A stretch of 27,508 bases of DNA from UBA1425 sp051881715 (GTDB lineage: Bacteria; Bacillota; Clostridia; Oscillospirales; Acutalibacteraceae), in assembly GCA_051881715.1 (NCBI GenBank), contig JBJEQK010000175.1:1-27508 (forward strand), given 5' to 3'. The translations under genes and the position numbers were made by a program. The notes below the pieces were generated by a model. It did not search any database. It was not told the origin of the DNA and saw nothing but the letters and a program-made list of their open reading frames with translations. Shown one piece after another: positions 1 to 8,868 of this stretch; position 1 is the first letter of the stretch; every line of letters starts with the position of its first letter.

Positions 1-4
1 AGGC

Positions 5-55
5 GCCGCCTTTGGAATCCGCAAGCCTTTAAAAAGGCTTGAGCGAAACTTTTAA
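5..55. repeat. 51-bp repeat, left copy (inverted relative to the right end)
   Basis: These 51 bases are an exact reverse complement of 27458-27508 by direct comparison. The repeat contains a hairpin with 9-bp arms (CAAGCCTTT at 22-30 and AAAGGCTTG at 33-41) and a 2-base loop. It lies just beyond the terminator of the leftward phosphoesterase gene, so in the reading direction of that gene the order is gene, terminator, repeat. Identity stops at base 56, where unique sequence begins. There is no transposase gene beside it. It is probably a dispersed non-coding repeat at which assembly broke. Confidence 0.9.
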
Positions 56-57
56 CC

Positions 58-110
58 AAAAACTCCCTACATGATGACGGTTTTCACTGTCACACATCAA
101 GGGAGTTTTT
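58..110 (-). terminator. Intrinsic terminator of the leftward operon
   Basis: An 11-bp perfect stem (AAAAACTCCCT at 58-68 with AGGGAGTTTTT at 100-110) encloses a 31-base loop that holds a second small hairpin (TGACGG/CTGTCA). Read on the - strand it follows the phosphoesterase stop codon by 13 bases and ends in a T run, as expected for Rho-independent termination. The A/T-flanked stem could also work in the opposite direction. Confidence 0.8.
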
Positions 111-123
111 CATGTTTTGCGAT

Positions 124-1269
124 TTATTTTTTGCGCAGTTTCTTCACGCAGACAGCGGCGGCTGTGCCGGCCACGGCGGTCAGAAGTCCGATGCCGAACG
201 CTGTGTACTTTTTCTGTTCGCACTCGTCCCCGTTCAGGAAGTAGCGGGTCTTGGAGGCAATATTCTTGCCGTAAACGTCGAAATAATGAATGAACTTGTG
301 CTCAAACGCCGAGGGGTCGCTCTCGTCCAAGGTAAACAGGCAAACGCCTCTTGTGTCCGGCAAGCCGTAGGAACGGAAGGATGCGCCTGGGCAGGCGATC
401 ACCCGCTGTCCCTGCACCGTACCGGCAAAAGCATTGGTATGCAGATGTCCCGAAACTACCGCATCCACATCGCCGGTTTCCAGCAGGACGTTCAGCTGCC
501 CGCAGTCCTCGTCCAAATATTCAAACTCGTGGGAGATGCCCTGCGCTTTGTCGGGGTCGAGACGATACAGACCGTCACGCCCAACTGCGGCATTCTCGTC
601 TCCCGCTTCGCAGGGCAGATACAGTTCCTTCATTTCCGGGAACGGAATGTGCTGGAACATCAGGGAGCGTACCGGCTCACCGCCGTTCTGCGCTTTCAGC
701 TCTGCGGACTTCTTTCGGTACCACGCCAGCGATTCCGGCTGTACGCCCTCGTAGCCTGTGCCGTCCTCCCGCTGTCCGGCGGAATCCATCAGGTACAGAT
801 TGTAGACGATCTTCTCCCCCGTGCGGTCATAAATCGGCACATTGAATGTATCAATGGGCACATCGTCCTGCTCGTTCAAGCCGAAGAACTGGCTGTATTC
901 CATCCAAATCTCCGCCTGCTTGCGCTGACCCAGCAGATTGCGGTCGTCATGGTTGCCGTAGGTCATGGTGAACGGAATGCCCCTCAGCTCCAAAGGGTCG
1001 AGGATATGGGAGAGGGATGTGCGCACCCGATGCTCCACAAACTCGTAGGAACGCTTCGGATGCCAAGATCCCACGGCGGCATCCTCCATGTGGTTGCCGA
1101 GGATGTTATCCCCCGTGAACACGACCAGATCCGGCTGTTCTTTGTCGTAAATATCGTTGAGCATACGCACCATTTCAGGACGGACGATGTGCATATCCTG
1201 CGCATCGCTGACCTGCAAAATTTTCAGCTTGCCGTTGTTGCGGAACTTGATCTTTCTGTCTGCGAGCAT
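124..1269 (-). CDS. Calcineurin-like metallophosphoesterase with C-terminal membrane anchor
   Basis: A 381-residue protein of the calcineurin-like phosphoesterase superfamily, nearest in motif order to Dcr2-type phosphatases (from memory). Visible metal-site motifs in order are VSDAQD (22-25 region), FTGDN, YGNHDD, a single His in FQHIPF, and SGHLH. The first motif reads D-A-Q rather than the usual D-x-H, so one metal ligand is changed. The last 27 residues are a hydrophobic stretch (about 355-375) followed by KKLRKK, which suggests a C-terminal tail anchor with the catalytic domain in the cytoplasm. I chose the ATG at 1269, not the upstream in-frame ATG at 1359, because the extra 30 residues would overlap metH and look non-native, and because GGGAGAG precedes 1269. 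It starts 1 base after the metH stop, so translation is probably coupled. The substrate is unknown. Confidence 0.85.
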   Translation of the reverse strand: MLADRKIKFRNNGKLKILQVSDAQDMHIVRPEMVRMLNDIYDKEQPDLVVFTGDNILGNHMEDAAVGSWHPKRSYEFVEHRVRTSLSHILDPLELRGIPFTMTYGNHDDRNLLGQRKQAEIWMEYSQFFGLNEQDDVPIDTFNVPIYDRTGEKIVYNLYLMDSAGQREDGTGYEGVQPESLAWYRKKSAELKAQNGGEPVRSLMFQHIPFPEMKELYLPCEAGDENAAVGRDGLYRLDPDKAQGISHEFEYLDEDCGQLNVLLETGDVDAVVSGHLHTNAFAGTVQGQRVIACPGASFRSYGLPDTRGVCLFTLDESDPSAFEHKFIHYFDVYGKNIASKTRYFLNGDECEQKKYTAFGIGLLTAVAGTAAAVCVKKLRKK

Positions 1270-1270
1270 A

Positions 1271-3604
1271 TTACTTCTCTCCCTTGAACACTTTTTCGGC
1301 AATGCGTGCGGCTTCGGCGGCATCCTTGGCGTAGTAATCGGCGCCGATGCGGTCTGCATCCGCCTGTGTGAGCACCGCTCCGCCTACCATGATAACACAA
1401 GGCGTCTGTCTGCGCAAGTCCTCAATGGTCTTTTGCATACTGGGCACTGTGGTGGTCATCAGGGCGCTCAAACCGACGAGGCGGATATTCTGCGCCTTCA
1501 CCGTTCGGACGATCCTTTCCGGCGGAACGTCCTTGCCCAGATCCACCACGGTATAGCCATAGTTGCCCAGAAGCATGGCAACAATATTTTTTCCGATGTC
1601 GTGGATATCGCCCTCGACCGTGGCCAGCAATATTTTCTCGCCCATGGGCTTGTCGTCCCCCGCCTGCGCGGCGATCTCGTCAAAACCCTCCTTGGCCGCC
1701 TCCGCCGAGGCGATCAGTTGGGGCAGGAAGAACACGCCGCTTTCAAATTTGGCGCCCACAATGTCCAGCGCCGGAATGAGATGCTTCCGGATAATATCCA
1801 ACGGCGGCGTGTCCCGGAGCAACTTGCGCACCTGCGCACGGACACCGGCTTTCTGACCGTTCAGGATCAGGGTAGAAATATCGGTCGCACAAGCTGTCTG
1901 CGGCACGGCAGACTGCTGATGATGATTGGCAATAAACTGTTTCGATTCCCTGTCCTCCCCATGCAGGACACGGAAGGCATCCACCGTGTCCATGTACGCC
2001 TTGGAGCAGGGGTTGAGGATGGGCAGATCCAGCCCCGCACCCAGCGCCGCCGCCAAAAATGTGCGGTTGACCAGCTCCCGTTCCGGCAGACCGAAGGAGA
2101 CGTTGCTGACGCCCAAAACGGTTTTACAGCCCAGTCTTTCCTTGACCATGCGCACGGCACGGACAGTTTCCATGACCATATCCTGATTGGTGGAAGCGGT
2201 GAGGACAAGGCAGTCGATAAACACATCCTGACGGGGAATGCCGTATTCCGCCGCCCGGTTCACGATCTTTTCCGCAACGGCAAAACGGGCTTCGGCCGTT
2301 GCGGGGATGCCGCTTTCATCCAGCGTCAAGCCCACCACGGCGGTACCGTACTTTTTGACCAGCGGCAATATCGCCGCCATATTTTCCTCCTTGCCGTTGA
2401 CGGAGTTGATGATGGGCTTGCCCCGGTAACGAAGGACAGCCGCTTCCACGGCGGCAGGGTCGGAGCTGTCGATCTGCAGCGGCAGATCGGTCACGGTTTG
2501 CAGTTCGTCCACCAAATGGGACAGCACCGCCGTCTCGTCGATGTCGGGCAGTCCTGCATTGACGTCCAAGATCTGTGCGCCCGCATCCCTTTGACTCAGC
2601 GCTTCCTGCAAAATATAGTCGTCATCCCCTGTGCGCAAAGCTTCCTTGAGCTTCTTTTTGCCCGTGGGGTTGATCCGCTCGCCGATCACGGTGGTACGCC
2701 CGTCCAAAAGCACACACTTGGAGGCACTGCACACGGCGGCGCCCTTGAAGGGAACTCTTTCTTTGGGCACGCCGGCATCCGCCGCACTGCGCAGTTTTCG
2801 GATATATTCGGGCGTGGTGCCGCAGCAGCCGCCGATGATCGTCACGCCCATGTCCATCATCGCCGAAACGCTTTGCACAAAGGCTTCGGGGGTGACGGTA
2901 TAAACGGTCTTGCCATCCTGCATCACAGGCAGACCGGCATTGGGCTGTACCATGACCGGGACGGCGGAATACTGCAAAACGGTCTGCACCGCCGGCATCA
3001 GCTCCTGCGGACCGAGGGAGCAGTTGACCCCCACGGCGTCCGCACCGAGGGAGGCGAGGGTGAGCGCCGCCGAAGCCGCATCGGCGCCCAAAAAAGTCCG
3101 TCCGTTCTCCTGAAAGGACATGGTGACGAATACCGGCTTGTCACACACCGCCTTGGCGGCCAGCAGCGCCGCCTTCGCCTCTAAAAGGTCGGTCATGGTT
3201 TCGATGAGCACCACATCCGCACCGGCGGCAACACCGACGGCGATCTGCTCCCGGAACGCTTCCATCACGTCCGCCATTTTCGCCTCACCCAGCGGCTCCA
3301 GCAGAGCACCTGTGGGTCCCACATCCAGCGCGACATACTTTGCGCCCGACGCTTTGGCTGTCCGCACACCGCTTTCGATCACCTCCCGCAGGGGGATGTC
3401 GCCGTGGTACTTCAGACGGTTGGCGCCGAAAGTGTTCGCTGTAATCACATCTGCGCCTGCCTGCACATACTGTTTGTGGACGGCTAAAACCGTCTCGGGG
3501 TGGGTCACGTTCAGCGTTTCCGGGGCTTGTCCCGCTTGCAAAACGCCTTGAAGCATGGTGCCCATTGCACCGTCAAAGACAAGAAATTGATTGTTGAAAT
3601 CCAT
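1271..3604 (-). CDS. metH: Cobalamin-dependent methionine synthase, short form without the reactivation domain
   Basis: A 777-residue enzyme that transfers the methyl group of 5-methyl-tetrahydrofolate to homocysteine through cobalamin. Domains in order: homocysteine methyltransferase barrel (about 1-290) with the three zinc ligands C195, C260 and C261 (GGCCGTTP); pterin-binding barrel (about 300-560) opening with GERINPTGKK; cobalamin cap and binding domains (about 570-777) with D666-x-H668-x-x-G671, where His is the cobalt ligand. The protein ends soon after the B12 domain, so the S-adenosylmethionine-binding reactivation domain of the roughly 1,230-residue E. coli MetH is absent, as is common in Clostridia. 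A separate activation protein would be needed and is not in the window. The ATG at 3604 is preceded by AAGGA at good spacing. It lies 24 bases downstream of metF, the enzyme that makes its methyl donor. No S-box or T-box leader is visible before it. Confidence 0.95.
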   Translation of the reverse strand: MDFNNQFLVFDGAMGTMLQGVLQAGQAPETLNVTHPETVLAVHKQYVQAGADVITANTFGANRLKYHGDIPLREVIESGVRTAKASGAKYVALDVGPTGALLEPLGEAKMADVMEAFREQIAVGVAAGADVVLIETMTDLLEAKAALLAAKAVCDKPVFVTMSFQENGRTFLGADAASAALTLASLGADAVGVNCSLGPQELMPAVQTVLQYSAVPVMVQPNAGLPVMQDGKTVYTVTPEAFVQSVSAMMDMGVTIIGGCCGTTPEYIRKLRSAADAGVPKERVPFKGAAVCSASKCVLLDGRTTVIGERINPTGKKKLKEALRTGDDDYILQEALSQRDAGAQILDVNAGLPDIDETAVLSHLVDELQTVTDLPLQIDSSDPAAVEAAVLRYRGKPIINSVNGKEENMAAILPLVKKYGTAVVGLTLDESGIPATAEARFAVAEKIVNRAAEYGIPRQDVFIDCLVLTASTNQDMVMETVRAVRMVKERLGCKTVLGVSNVSFGLPERELVNRTFLAAALGAGLDLPILNPCSKAYMDTVDAFRVLHGEDRESKQFIANHHQQSAVPQTACATDISTLILNGQKAGVRAQVRKLLRDTPPLDIIRKHLIPALDIVGAKFESGVFFLPQLIASAEAAKEGFDEIAAQAGDDKPMGEKILLATVEGDIHDIGKNIVAMLLGNYGYTVVDLGKDVPPERIVRTVKAQNIRLVGLSALMTTTVPSMQKTIEDLRRQTPCVIMVGGAVLTQADADRIGADYYAKDAAEAARIAEKVFKGEK

Positions 3605-3628
3605 AGAATCGTTCCTTTTCTGCGGGAA

Positions 3629-4471
3629 TTACTGCATTCCTTTCACGATCTGGGTTGCGATGGCGGGGCGGTTCATAGTGTAGATATGCACGCCGTCTGC
3701 CCCGTTCTGCCTCAGGTCACGAATCTGGGCGGCGGCGTAGTCGATGCCCGCTTTGCGCAGGGATTCGGGATCGTTTTCGTAGCGGTTAAGAATGCGGATG
3801 ATCGCCGAGGGGAGCGAAGCGCCGCAGGTGAAGATCATACGCTCGATCTGCGCCTTGGACAGGATGGGCATGATACCCGCCGTCACGGGGATGGTGATGC
3901 CGATCTGTCTTGCCCTGTCCATAAACTTATAGAAGCACTCGTTGTCGAAGAAAAGCTGGGTGACGAAAAACTCCGCGCCTGCCTGCTGTTTTTCGTACAG
4001 ATGCCGCAGATCCTCCTGCGGGTCACTGCACTCGATATGTCCCTCCGGGTAGCACGCACCGCCGAGGCACAGTCCCTCCCCTTTCAGCTTGTCCATCAGC
4101 TCCACCGCATGGTGGAAGGTGCCCGTGTGCGCCCCGGGAATGATGTCTCCCCGCAGTGCCAGCACATTCTCCACGCCGTTTTCGTGGATGCGGTTCACAT
4201 CCTCTGTCAGCGTTGCCAGATCGGAATTGATGCACGTCAAATGTGCGCAGGACTCGATGCCGAACTCCCGACGCACGATGCCCGCCAAGGCGGCGGTACG
4301 GTCACGACCGCCGGAGCCGCCTGCGGAACAGGTCACGCTGATAAAATCCGGGGACAGCTTCGCCAAGGCGTCCAGTGTCTGGCGGAAAGAATCCATGGAT
4401 AATTCGCCCTTGGGCGGAAAGATCTCGAAGGATATGGGTCTTTTTTCTTTGAAAATATCTGCAATTCGCAT
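3629..4471 (-). CDS. metF: 5,10-methylenetetrahydrofolate reductase
   Basis: A 280-residue flavoprotein that reduces 5,10-methylene-THF to 5-methyl-THF, the methyl donor for MetH encoded next door. Family motifs are clear: FEIFPPKG near the N-terminus, SVTCSAGGSGG, LALRGD for folate binding, GGACYPEGH, and TQLFFD. The length fits bacterial MetF (about 280-300). The open frame extends upstream to 4609 inside comF, but the ATG at 4471 (MRIADIF) is the natural start: it places the FPPKG motif at the usual distance and is preceded by AGAAAGGA. The gene begins 8 bases after the comF stop. Carbon may flow from the folate pool through this enzyme towards methionine; acetogenic use is possible in principle but nothing in the window supports it. 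Confidence 0.95.
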   Translation of the reverse strand: MRIADIFKEKRPISFEIFPPKGELSMDSFRQTLDALAKLSPDFISVTCSAGGSGGRDRTAALAGIVRREFGIESCAHLTCINSDLATLTEDVNRIHENGVENVLALRGDIIPGAHTGTFHHAVELMDKLKGEGLCLGGACYPEGHIECSDPQEDLRHLYEKQQAGAEFFVTQLFFDNECFYKFMDRARQIGITIPVTAGIMPILSKAQIERMIFTCGASLPSAIIRILNRYENDPESLRKAGIDYAAAQIRDLRQNGADGVHIYTMNRPAIATQIVKGMQ

Positions 4472-4479
4472 GGTTTGGT

Positions 4480-5205
4480 TTATCCTTTCTCTCCCGGCTT
4501 CGGAAATCCGACTGCCGCCGTCAGGCACAGCACTTCCCGTGCGCCGTAAATCATCAACATTTTTGCACACTCGCTCAGTGTGGCGCCGGTGGTACACAAA
4601 TCGTCGCACAGCAAAATGCGCTTGCCGCGCACCTGCGTCTCGTCCGTGAGTGCGAACACACCGAGCACATTGCCGCTTCGCCGTCTTTGGGACAGCGTCC
4701 GCTGGCGTTCGGTCTCGTATATTTTTTCCAGCACCGCTTTGTGCGGCAGCCGCAGCGTTTGTGCCGCCGACTTTGCCAAAAGCTCGCTCTGGTTAAAGCC
4801 CCGCTCCCTGTATTCCCTTGCCGTCATGGGCACATGGGTGACAAAATCTATGTGCACCTCCGGGAAAACTTCCTTCGCAAAGGCGCCCATCTCGGCGCCC
4901 AGCACCTCGCCGTTGTCGGTCTCATGGTGAAACTTCAGCCGGTGGATGCTCTCGCGCACAGCGCCCTCGTAGTAAAACGGGGCGGCAAAGGCGGAAACAA
5001 AGCGGTTTCTGTGCTTTTTGCATTGGCAGTCCGCCAGACTGCGCCCGCAGTGGTAGCAGATGGGCGGACAGATGCGGGGCAGGTGCTTGGAACAGTCGGC
5101 GCAGTACAGGGTCTGCGGCGCGATCACCTTGCCGCAAAAGGCACAGCGTCTGGGAAAAAATATATATCGTATGCCGCGCAGCAGCTCAGAAACGTCTTGG
5201 TTCAT
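4480..5205 (-). CDS. comF: ComF family protein (zinc finger plus phosphoribosyltransferase-like domain)
   Basis: A 241-residue ComF/GntX-type protein. The N-terminal part has paired cysteines (C21/C24, C35/C38, then C46, C50, C53, C60, C62), which form a zinc-binding module. The C-terminal part is a phosphoribosyltransferase-like fold with the PRPP-binding signature (DDLCTTGAT, about 201-209). In Bacillus ComFC takes part in DNA uptake during natural transformation, probably bringing single-stranded DNA to the recombination machinery; other com genes are not in this window. Its start at 5205 lies 20 bases inside the end of recD2 in another frame and has no strong Shine-Dalgarno site, so it is probably translated by coupling to recD2. 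Pairing with a helicase gene fits a DNA-processing role, although ComF proteins also occur in non-competent species. Confidence 0.93.
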   Translation of the reverse strand: MNQDVSELLRGIRYIFFPRRCAFCGKVIAPQTLYCADCSKHLPRICPPICYHCGRSLADCQCKKHRNRFVSAFAAPFYYEGAVRESIHRLKFHHETDNGEVLGAEMGAFAKEVFPEVHIDFVTHVPMTAREYRERGFNQSELLAKSAAQTLRLPHKAVLEKIYETERQRTLSQRRRSGNVLGVFALTDETQVRGKRILLCDDLCTTGATLSECAKMLMIYGAREVLCLTAAVGFPKPGEKG

Positions 5206-7405
5206 CGTTCGTCAGAAAATATTGCAAAGCGGAATATCGCCGTGCCTTGCGGTCGTTCTCCGTCATTTCCCGCACTTCCCCGGCGTCACCGACTAAAATC
5301 AGGATATTCTTCGCCCGGGTCACGGCTGTGTATAAAAGATTGCGGTACTTCAGCTGCGGCACCACGCCGGCCACCGGCACGATCACCGCCGGGAATTCAC
5401 TGCCCTGACTTTTATGTACCGTGATGGCATACGCCAGCTCCAGATCCTGCGCATCCTCCAAGGTATACAGTGCCGTGCGCCCGTCAAACAGCAGCTCCAG
5501 CTCCCCGTTCCCCAAGTCGATCCCCGTCAGCACACCGATGTCTCCGTTATACACGCCCACGCCGTCCTCTGCGCCGCGGCTCCAGACGATATCGTAGTTG
5601 TTGCGCACCTGCATCACTTTATCGCCCACGCGCAGGACATTGCCCTTGATACGAATCTCATTTTTGCTCTCGTCCGGGGGATTGAGCATCTGCTGGAGCA
5701 TTTGATTGAGATGCACGGAGCCTGTCTCTCCCTTTCGGGACGGGCAGAGCACCTGAATGTCCTCCTGCGGCGAATAGTGATACGCTCTCGGCAGGCGCTC
5801 GGTATACAGACTGCAAACCGTAGCTGCCGCCGCACGGGGGGAGCGGTTCATAAAGAAAAAGTCCTTTTTATTTTCGTTCAGCACCGGCATTTCTCCGTGC
5901 ACGATCCGATGGGCGTTGGTGACGATCAGGCTTTCCTGCGCCTGCCGAAACACCTCTGTCAGCCGCACCACCGGCAGTTTGCCGGACTCGATCAGGTCAT
6001 GCAGCACGTTGCCTGCGCCCACGGGAGGCAGCTGGTCGGCGTCGCCCACCAGAACCAGACGGCACCCGAAGGGCAGCGCTTTGAGCAGGCTGGAGAAAAC
6101 ATAGATATCCACCATGGACAGCTCGTCCACGATCAGGGCGTTGGCGTCGATGGGGTTGCGTTCATTGCGCTGAAACTGCGGATGGTCGCTCTCGTCCCAC
6201 TCCACCTCCAGCAGACGGTGCAGCGTCTTGGCTTCTCTCCCCGTGACCTCGCTCATGCGCTTGGCGGCTCGTCCCGTGGGTGCCGCCAGCGCCACGTCCA
6301 GACCCTGCTCCTCATACAGGCGCAGAATGCCCTTGAGCGCCGTGGTCTTGCCCGTGCCGGGACCGCCGGTCAGGATCAGCAGTCCCCTCTCTGCCGCAAT
6401 GCGGATGGCTTCCCGCTGCTTGTCCGCATAGGTCACCGACTCCTTTTCCTCCGCCAAGCATATCTCCTCCATCAGAGTACTGCGTACCGCAGGGGGAAAC
6501 TGCAATTTCATCAGCATATGGTCAGCGGCACTGCGTTCCTCCTCAAAAACACGGGGCAAAAATACGAACGCCTTGCCGTTCATTTTCTGTTCTACGAGTC
6601 TGCCGCACTCCACCAGCGCATCCACCGCCTCGCTGACCGTTTCCGCAGACGTATGCAGAAGCTCGGCGCAGGGGGTATAGAGCTTTTCCCGGGGCAGACA
6701 GGTGTGTCCGTTGGACAAATTGTGCCGCACCGCATGGACGATCCCCGCCATGGTGCGCAGTTTTTCGTTGGGACTGTCCTGCATGGCCGAAGCGATGGCA
6801 TCGGCACGCTCAAAGCTGATGCCGATGTTTTCCTCGCACAGACAGTAGGGGTCGGCAGTGACCTTTTCCACCGCATTGGAGCCGAACAGACGAAACACAC
6901 GGATGCACTCCGACGCCGTCATGCCGAACCGCTCCAGTGCGATCATCACCTCGCGCACGGCGAATTGCTCCTTGAACCGCTGGCAGATCTCCGTCGCCTT
7001 TCCGGGAGAGATCCCACGCACGCGGGCAAGGCGGCTGGGATGATTTTCCAGTACGTCAAACGCATCCTCGCCGAACATCTCCACGATCTTGACCGCCGTA
7101 GCGGGACCGACACCCTTGATGGCGCCGCTGGACAGATAGTGCAGCAGATCCGCCGCAGTGGACGGCATCTTGCGCTCGCACAGCTCCGCCTTGAACTGCC
7201 GACCAAAGGAGGGATGAAAGTCCCAGCGTCCCATCAGTCGCAGCTCCTCCCCCGGCGCCACGGCAGGCAGTACGCCCACCACGGTCTGCAGATCGCCCGA
7301 CACGTTCAGCTCCAGCACCGTGAAGCCGTTTTCGTCGTTGCGAAAGGTGATGTCCTCCACACTGCCGCGCAATTCAGTTTTTTCTGCATCGGTTGGATAG
7401 GCCAT
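5186..7405 (-). CDS. recD2: RecD2-type ATP-dependent 5'-3' DNA helicase
   Basis: A 739-residue superfamily 1B helicase of the RecD2 (RecD/TraA) family, which acts without RecBC. The N-terminal region has an OB-like segment and helix-hairpin-helix motifs (GAIKGVGPATA near 115 and RVRGISPGKA near 150), typical of RecD2 and not of RecD. The motor domain has Walker A GGPGTGKTT (347-355, K353), a DE Walker B at 427-428 (VDELSMVD), a GDADQLPPVG motif III, and a C-terminal VHKSQGSEF motif for ssDNA/ATP coupling. The length matches the family (700-850). RecD2 supports replication fork maintenance and repair. The start ATG at 7405 is 3 bases after the stop of the upstream small membrane protein gene and has AGAGGA upstream. 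Its 3' end overlaps comF by 20 bases. Confidence 0.95.
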   Translation of the reverse strand: MAYPTDAEKTELRGSVEDITFRNDENGFTVLELNVSGDLQTVVGVLPAVAPGEELRLMGRWDFHPSFGRQFKAELCERKMPSTAADLLHYLSSGAIKGVGPATAVKIVEMFGEDAFDVLENHPSRLARVRGISPGKATEICQRFKEQFAVREVMIALERFGMTASECIRVFRLFGSNAVEKVTADPYCLCEENIGISFERADAIASAMQDSPNEKLRTMAGIVHAVRHNLSNGHTCLPREKLYTPCAELLHTSAETVSEAVDALVECGRLVEQKMNGKAFVFLPRVFEEERSAADHMLMKLQFPPAVRSTLMEEICLAEEKESVTYADKQREAIRIAAERGLLILTGGPGTGKTTALKGILRLYEEQGLDVALAAPTGRAAKRMSEVTGREAKTLHRLLEVEWDESDHPQFQRNERNPIDANALIVDELSMVDIYVFSSLLKALPFGCRLVLVGDADQLPPVGAGNVLHDLIESGKLPVVRLTEVFRQAQESLIVTNAHRIVHGEMPVLNENKKDFFFMNRSPRAAAATVCSLYTERLPRAYHYSPQEDIQVLCPSRKGETGSVHLNQMLQQMLNPPDESKNEIRIKGNVLRVGDKVMQVRNNYDIVWSRGAEDGVGVYNGDIGVLTGIDLGNGELELLFDGRTALYTLEDAQDLELAYAITVHKSQGSEFPAVIVPVAGVVPQLKYRNLLYTAVTRAKNILILVGDAGEVREMTENDRKARRYSALQYFLTNDEPRRF

Positions 7406-7408
7406 GAA

Positions 7409-7762
7409 TCAACGTTCCTCTTGTAATCTTTCCAATAGTTTCGGCAGCTCCTGCGCCGAACAGTAGTACATATCCTCCACACTGCGGCAGAACTTGATGC
7501 AGTCCCGCCTTTGGGCATCATTCATCCCCGCATCCAGCGCGATCAGACTGCTCTGTCCGCGCAGACCCAATATTTGCAGGCGGATATGCTGGGCATACAG
7601 CTCCTCGGTCACATCGCCGTCCAACCGGGAAAAGGGCAAGACAAGCAAAAGCTTTGTGCGTTTTCTCGGTTTTAGGACCCGCAGGATCAGAAAATAGCTG
7701 ATCGCCGCGATGCCCAAAAAGCAGACAGCCAAAAACAGTGCATTCCATATTTCGTTTGCCAT
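7409..7762 (-). CDS. Small membrane protein of unknown function
   Basis: A 117-residue protein that I do not recognise. It has one clear N-terminal transmembrane segment (about residues 6-29, rich in Phe, Leu, Ile and Ala) followed by a basic patch (KPRKRTK), so the remaining roughly 85 residues should face the cytoplasm. The soluble part begins with a beta-like stretch LLLVLPFS and contains a Cys-rich pair (DCIKFC and YYC), ending in a charged helix. An in-frame ATG lies 15 bases further upstream (7777). I prefer 7762 because GGGTGA sits 7 bases before it. The gene lies between the ATP-grasp ligase and recD2 in the same direction with a 3-base gap to recD2, so it is probably cotranscribed. 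Function is open. Confidence 0.7.
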   Translation of the reverse strand: MANEIWNALFLAVCFLGIAAISYFLILRVLKPRKRTKLLLVLPFSRLDGDVTEELYAQHIRLQILGLRGQSSLIALDAGMNDAQRRDCIKFCRSVEDMYYCSAQELPKLLERLQEER

Positions 7763-7810
7763 AATAGAATCACCCATTTACAGTGTATGCAAATGGGTGG
7801 AAGGGGTTCT

Positions 7811-8842
7811 TTATGCCTGCATCGCTTTTTCAAACAGCGGCAGTACGCCGTAATTGTCCGGCGTATGGGGCGGGAGCTGATACAGACAGTGTCCCGGAAA
7901 CTCGTTGCCCTCGACCAGTACGGGACCGTCGGGCGTCACCGCCAGATCCCAGCCCACATAGCCCACCTGCGGCACCACCTGCGCCGCTTTCTTGGCGAAC
8001 GCCACACACTGCTCCCACAAGGGGATGGGATAACCCACGAAGGGTACGCCTGTGATGGGGTGGGACGCATACACTTCATTCTTGGCGTCCACGGCGTCAT
8101 ATTGCAGCTTGCCGGTTTCCACGTCGATGCGCGTCATCATGCCGCCGTTGAGGAAGTTGTCCACCCGTCCGCCGTTGCCGATGCGGCAGATGGCCAGCAC
8201 CAGCGTGACGGCGTGTCCGTTGTTCAGCGTGACCATGCGCAGGGTGTTGATGGAGTCGGGGTACAGACGGCTCATGTCGGGATGCTGGAGGATCTTCTCC
8301 TCCAAAAGTCCCGTGCCCATGTCCTGCAAGTGCTTATAAAACGAAGAAAAATCCGTGTAATCGGCGGGGCGGAGCATCTCCACGCCCTTGCCGCACATCC
8401 CGTCCCGGGGCTTTGCCACGATCTCGTCCTTGCCCGCACAGAACCTGCGCAGTTTTTCCGCCTCGGCGCCGAGGTCAAAGCCGTCGGCATCGGACTTTTC
8501 GATGCGCATCCAATCCCTGCCGAGAAAGTTCGCAAAACGCTCGTTAAACTCGTCCTTATTTTCAAAAATATGGCGGTATGCGGCGTCGTTGTAGCGGGCG
8601 ACAAGCTTGTCGTTGACGCCTCTGGTGACGAACGTTTTGCGCTGTTTTGCGTTGGTACGCTCCATTTTGAACAGCTCGTAGTCCGTATACCCCGCCTGAT
8701 AGCGCACGCCGCACCAAGCCATGTCCAGCATGACAAGCCCTTTCGGCTTGCCGCTGCGTGCGGCAACGGTCTGCGCCAGATCTCCCATGGAGGAGAAGCT
8801 CATTTTTTTCACGCGGGAGACGATATATTTCCATTTGCCCAT
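7811..8842 (-). CDS. Sugar-transfer-associated ATP-grasp domain protein
   Basis: A 343-residue protein of the ATP-grasp fold, resembling the sugar-transfer-associated ATP-grasp family (Pfam ATPgrasp_ST, from memory). Supporting features are EIVAKPRDGMCGKG (lysine and Gly-rich ATP-binding loop), GLLEEKILQHP (adenine-binding acidic residues), the NTLRMVT segment, and VGWDLAVTPDGPVLVEGN near residue 310, whose D/E/N residues bind the metal ions. Members join a carboxylate to an amino group using ATP and are often found with exopolysaccharide or cell-envelope sugar genes, but the substrate is unknown. No glycosyltransferases are nearby. The ATG at 8842 has GGTG 7 bases upstream. It begins 26 bases after the 3' end of rnpB with no terminator between, so it probably shares the rnpB promoter. 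Confidence 0.88.
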   Translation of the reverse strand: MGKWKYIVSRVKKMSFSSMGDLAQTVAARSGKPKGLVMLDMAWCGVRYQAGYTDYELFKMERTNAKQRKTFVTRGVNDKLVARYNDAAYRHIFENKDEFNERFANFLGRDWMRIEKSDADGFDLGAEAEKLRRFCAGKDEIVAKPRDGMCGKGVEMLRPADYTDFSSFYKHLQDMGTGLLEEKILQHPDMSRLYPDSINTLRMVTLNNGHAVTLVLAICRIGNGGRVDNFLNGGMMTRIDVETGKLQYDAVDAKNEVYASHPITGVPFVGYPIPLWEQCVAFAKKAAQVVPQVGYVGWDLAVTPDGPVLVEGNEFPGHCLYQLPPHTPDNYGVLPLFEKAMQA

Positions 8843-8868
8843 AGTTACACCAGCTTTTTCATTTAAGA

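Noticed and set aside
3605..3628. Possible S-box (SAM riboswitch) before metH
   Set aside because: Only 24 bases separate metF and metH, and 8 separate comF from metF, which is too short for a riboswitch; nothing like the S-box core was seen.
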